A DNA stretch of 7,547 nucleotides from Euryarchaeota archaeon UBA287 (GTDB taxonomy: Archaea > Thermoplasmatota > UBA186 > UBA287), in assembly GCA_002495235.1 (NCBI GenBank), contig DAEG01000003.1, positions 1-7,547 on the forward strand, read 5' to 3'. Below, piece by piece: positions 5,695 through 7,547 of the stretch. The notes under the pieces were generated by a model. It did no database searches. It saw only the letters and a list, made by a program, of their open reading frames with translations, and was not told the origin of the DNA. A program made the translations under genes and the position numbers. Position 1 is the first letter of the stretch; each line of letters opens with the position of its first letter.

Positions 5695-6267
5695 ATGAGA
5701 AGGACGATAGTGGCACTGCTGGCATGCGCCTTTGCGGTGGGAGCACTGAGCGGTTATCTGGCTCAGGAGATGAAGACGAGGGACAACCTCGACGCGGCTT
5801 TCGGTGGGGAGAGCAGGGCGCACATGAACTACCTGCTCTACAGTGACAGAGCAAAAGAGGACGGATTCAAGAACGTCTCCAGGCTTTTCTATGCCACGTC
5901 ATACGCGGAGTCTGTGCACGCAAGGAACCACGCGAATGTTCTCGGCACGATAAACAGCACCAGCGAGAACCTGAAGAGCGCCGTGGGGGGAGAGACCTAC
6001 GAGACAGAGAAGATGTACCCCGCGTTCTACGACGTCGCGGTGAAGGAGAACAACACGAAGGCCCAGGAGACTTTCCGAGAGGCGGGAGCTGTTGAGGCCG
6101 TGCACGCAGGACTGTACCAGAAGGCAGAGAACAGCGTTGATTCAGGCAAGGACTTGGAGCTGAAGACGGTCTACGTCTGCCCGGTCTGCGGTAACACTTT
6201 TATTGACAGCGCTCCCGACAGATGCCCGATCTGCAACACACCGAGCTCCCAGTTCATGCAGTTCTGA
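5695..6267 (+). CDS. Rubrerythrin with N-terminal membrane anchor or signal
   Basis: Non-haem diiron peroxidase that reduces hydrogen peroxide to water using electrons passed through its rubredoxin domain. It has 190 residues from this ATG. Residues 1-25 form an Arg-Arg start plus a hydrophobic segment (5-23) not found in ordinary rubrerythrins, which begin near MKTRDNL (M26). The four-helix ferritin-like domain has all expected ligands: E39 in GGESRAHMNY, E72 and H75 in AESVHARNH, E100 and E103 in GETYE, and E134 and H137 in EAVHAGLY. The C-terminal rubredoxin-like domain has CPVCG (C162, C165) and CPIC (C177, C180). The N-terminus suggests attachment to, or export across, the membrane. A lipobox reading (LLAC) is poor because the hydrophobic stretch continues past the Cys. 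It has its own promoter and SD; the superoxide reductase follows 64 bases downstream. Function is certain at family level; the location is inferred. Confidence 0.94.
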   Translation: MRRTIVALLACAFAVGALSGYLAQEMKTRDNLDAAFGGESRAHMNYLLYSDRAKEDGFKNVSRLFYATSYAESVHARNHANVLGTINSTSENLKSAVGGETYETEKMYPAFYDVAVKENNTKAQETFREAGAVEAVHAGLYQKAENSVDSGKDLELKTVYVCPVCGNTFIDSAPDRCPICNTPSSQFMQF

Positions 6268-6292
6268 ATCCGCACATGTATCAGGAAAATGA

Positions 6293-6298
6293 TATAAG
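6293..6298 (+). promoter_or_regulatory. TATA box of the superoxide reductase gene
   Basis: TATAAG preceded by the purine-rich AGGAAAATGA as a BRE. The predicted transcript start is near 6320, at the edge of the SD GAGGTGA, giving a leader of about 12 bases. The gene can therefore be transcribed on its own as well as by read-through from rubrerythrin. Confidence 0.55.
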
Positions 6299-6301
6299 TG
6301 A

Positions 6302-6312
6302 CATGAGTCATG
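6302..6312. promoter_or_regulatory. Palindrome between TATA box and start, candidate operator
   Basis: CATGA-G-TCATG is a perfect 11-base palindrome placed between the TATA box (6293-6298) and the predicted transcript start near 6320. That is where archaeal repressors commonly block RNA polymerase. The rubrerythrin promoter has CATGATGAG at the matching place (5665-5673), a partial resemblance only. The regulator is unknown. Confidence 0.35.
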
Positions 6313-6318
6313 CAAAGT

Positions 6319-6325
6319 GAGGTGA
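6319..6325 (+). promoter_or_regulatory. SD site of the superoxide reductase gene
   Basis: GAGGTGA is a full match to the archaeal anti-SD complement and ends 6 bases before the ATG at 6332. It is the strongest SD in the window and implies efficient translation. Confidence 0.7.
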
Positions 6326-6331
6326 GGAAAG

Positions 6332-6721
6332 ATGAAGGAATTGTTCCAAACAGCGGACTGGAAGAGCGAGAAACATGTGCCGGTAGTGGAGGTGCTTGAG
6401 AAAAAGAGCGCCGAAGGCAAGACGACAGTGACGGTCAGGGCCAGCGTGGGCAAGGAGATAAAGCATCCCAACGCAACCGAACACCACATCGAGTGGATAG
6501 AGCTCTATTTCCTGCCAGACGGCGAGAAGTTCCCATATCAGCTGGGAAGGTTCGAGTTCTGCGCGCACGGAGCTTCAACGCAGGGGCCGAACACCAGTGG
6601 GGTTTACGCCGAGCCGATAGCCACCTGCACCTTCTCTGTGCAGAAACCGGGCAAGATACACGCCTCGAGCTACTGCAACATACACGGGCTCTGGGAAGGA
6701 AGCACCGACCTCAGGCTGTAG
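6332..6721 (+). CDS. Superoxide reductase, 1Fe neelaredoxin type
   Basis: Reduces superoxide to hydrogen peroxide at a mononuclear Fe(His4Cys) site without releasing oxygen, as in anaerobic archaea; the peroxide would be removed by rubrerythrin encoded just upstream. The protein has 129 residues, normal for the 1Fe class, and lacks the N-terminal desulforedoxin domain of 2Fe enzymes. Visible iron ligands are H15 in EKHVPV, H45 in KHPN, H51 in TEHHIEW, and C115 and H118 in YCNIHGLW. The conserved lysine next to the site is K14 in the EKHVP motif. No signal peptide is present, so it should be cytoplasmic, unlike the neighbouring rubrerythrin. The start is supported by GAGGTGA and an upstream TATA box. 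Its last codons form the 5' arm of a hairpin. Confidence 0.95.
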   Translation: MKELFQTADWKSEKHVPVVEVLEKKSAEGKTTVTVRASVGKEIKHPNATEHHIEWIELYFLPDGEKFPYQLGRFEFCAHGASTQGPNTSGVYAEPIATCTFSVQKPGKIHASSYCNIHGLWEGSTDLRL

Positions 6722-6750
6722 GCCTGAGCCTCCTCTCTTTTGATTTTTAT
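6710..6750 (+). terminator. Hairpin plus T-rich tract at the end of the superoxide reductase gene
   Basis: CTCAGGC (6710-6716) pairs perfectly with GCCTGAG (6722-6728) around a 5-base loop that contains most of the TAG stop codon. It is followed by a pyrimidine tract with TTTT and TTTTT (6731-6748). Archaeal polymerase stops on T tracts, so this is a good terminator candidate. It ends right at the next gene's ATG, so read-through or attenuation into the oxidoreductase gene is also possible. Confidence 0.5.
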
Positions 6751-7547
6751 GAATAACGATCTATTCACGTTTCTCATAGGCGGGAAGGCTGGCGAAGGAG
6801 TGAAGAAGTCAGCCTCCGTCGTTGCCGACATGCTGCTGTCCCTGGGCAGGAATGTCTTCATAATGGACGACTACCAGAACCTCATCTCTGGGGGGCACAA
6901 CTTCTCTGTTGTCAGCAGCTCTCTCGATGAGGTGTCAAGCCAGTACAGGAACTATGATCTGGCCGTGCTGCTGGACCAGAGAAGCGTTGACCTTCACAGG
7001 GATGAGGGCAGGCTCATAGTCTACAATTCGGATACCGCGAAGAGTGAGAAGGGCGTAGGCATACCGATGAGCTCCGAGGCGAGCGGGTATCCAAAGCCGC
7101 AGCTCATGCTGGGTCTTGCGGGTGTTGCCGCGTTCTCCGCATACACGGAGATCAAAAAGGAAGAACTGTCAGAGACCATAGGGAGGGAATACAGGAGAGG
7201 AGCTGAAGAGAACATCGAATATGCTGCGAGAATGCATGAGCTGACCGTAGACACATTGAAGGAAAAGAGAAGGCTGAAGAACGGATCGGAGAAAAAGGTG
7301 CTGCTGACAGGAAATGAGGCTATAGCGCTTGGCGCTTACGCTGGGGGACTTGACATGTACTTTGCCTATCCCATGACTCCTTCGTCATCTCTGATGCACT
7401 TCCTTGCCTCACATCAGAGGGATCTCGGCGTATCTGTCATACATCCTGAAAGCGAGATAGCGGTGATAAACATGGCCATAGGAGCCGCATCCATGGGCGC
7501 AAGAGCGATGGTGGGCTCAAGCGGAGGCGGCTTTGCCCTGATGCAGG
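6749..7547 (+). CDS. 2-oxoacid:ferredoxin oxidoreductase, fused gamma-alpha subunit (partial)
   Basis: N-terminal 266 codons of a gene cut by the window edge. Residues 1 to about 180 are the gamma domain: FLIGGKAGEGVKKSASVVADML (9-30), followed by YQNLISGGHNFSVV, as in KorC/PorC-type subunits. From about residue 185 the alpha (pyrimidine-binding) domain begins: LLTGNEAIALGAYAGGLDMYFAYPMTPSSSL, with YPMTP in place of the usual YPITP, then HPESEIAVINMAIGAASMGARAMVGSSGGGFALM. The enzyme oxidatively decarboxylates a 2-oxoacid to an acyl-CoA and CO2 with ferredoxin as acceptor (or runs in reverse), using thiamine pyrophosphate carried on a beta subunit probably encoded downstream. The substrate cannot be assigned. 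The ATG at 6749 has no SD and no TATA box at leaderless distance; a TTG three codons upstream is no better. Confidence 0.93.
   Translation, partial: MNNDLFTFLIGGKAGEGVKKSASVVADMLLSLGRNVFIMDDYQNLISGGHNFSVVSSSLDEVSSQYRNYDLAVLLDQRSVDLHRDEGRLIVYNSDTAKSEKGVGIPMSSEASGYPKPQLMLGLAGVAAFSAYTEIKKEELSETIGREYRRGAEENIEYAARMHELTVDTLKEKRRLKNGSEKKVLLTGNEAIALGAYAGGLDMYFAYPMTPSSSLMHFLASHQRDLGVSVIHPESEIAVINMAIGAASMGARAMVGSSGGGFALMQ

Noticed and set aside
5719..5727. Lipobox (LLAC) in the rubrerythrin leader
   Set aside because: The hydrophobic segment continues for more than ten residues past the Cys and only four hydrophobic residues separate it from the basic start, which does not fit a lipoprotein signal.
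5495..5854. Minus-strand frame crossing the divergent promoter region
   Set aside because: It overlaps the rubrerythrin start, both promoters and the TraB-like gene, and is rich in Cys, Arg and Pro without a motif.
6729..6735. Anti-SD-like CCTCCTC before the oxidoreductase
   Set aside because: It could pair with an SD in principle, but no nearby SD is positioned to be masked by it; it is better explained as part of the pyrimidine tract of the terminator.
1..7547. CRISPR arrays, tRNA or rRNA genes, insertion sequences
   Set aside because: No regularly spaced direct repeats, cloverleaf-like segments, conserved rRNA strings or transposase frames were seen on either strand.

Overview
This window comes from an archaeon, probably a euryarchaeal-type anaerobe; the exact lineage cannot be fixed from the sequence. 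The evidence is: two KEOPS components (Kae1 and Bud32); BRE/TATA promoters about 26-28 bases before starts or leaders; Shine-Dalgarno (SD) sites of GAGGTGA type; a mixture of leaderless and SD-led genes; and an anaerobe's oxygen-defence and ferredoxin set (superoxide reductase, rubrerythrin, 2-oxoacid:ferredoxin oxidoreductase). I see no rRNA, tRNA, CRISPR array or insertion sequence.

Layout. (1) 1-183: an upstream stretch with no assignable gene. (2) 212-2404, plus strand: a glycerol operon, an aquaglyceroporin (GlpF type) followed 9 bases later by glycerol kinase (GlpK). Together they let glycerol in and trap it as glycerol 3-phosphate. (3) 2405-2507: convergent intergenic region with a strong hairpin. 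(4) 5583-2508, minus strand: a four-gene KEOPS-related operon, in transcription order a divergent TraB-like protein, Kae1, a two-domain HAD phosphatase-Bud32 kinase fusion, and a small winged-helix protein. (5) 5584-5694: a divergent promoter region with back-to-back BRE/TATA elements and a dyad. (6) 5695-6721, plus strand: rubrerythrin with an N-terminal membrane anchor or signal, then a 1Fe superoxide reductase with its own promoter. These form a superoxide-to-peroxide-to-water relay. (7) 6749-end: the start of a gamma-alpha fused 2-oxoacid:ferredoxin oxidoreductase subunit, cut by the window edge.

The most unusual item is the KEOPS operon. Bud32 is often fused directly to Kae1 in archaea. 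Here the two are separate, and Bud32 is instead the C-terminal half of a 400-residue protein whose N-terminal half is a complete HAD phosphatase, translationally coupled to Kae1 by an ATGA overlap. The first two genes of this operon share an AAATCGT-YTTAA promoter element at exactly the same distance from their start codons, which supports leaderless transcription of both. Other points worth checking are the membrane-anchored rubrerythrin, the loss of the fructose-1,6-bisphosphate loop in glycerol kinase, and candidate operators at the two oxidative-stress promoters.
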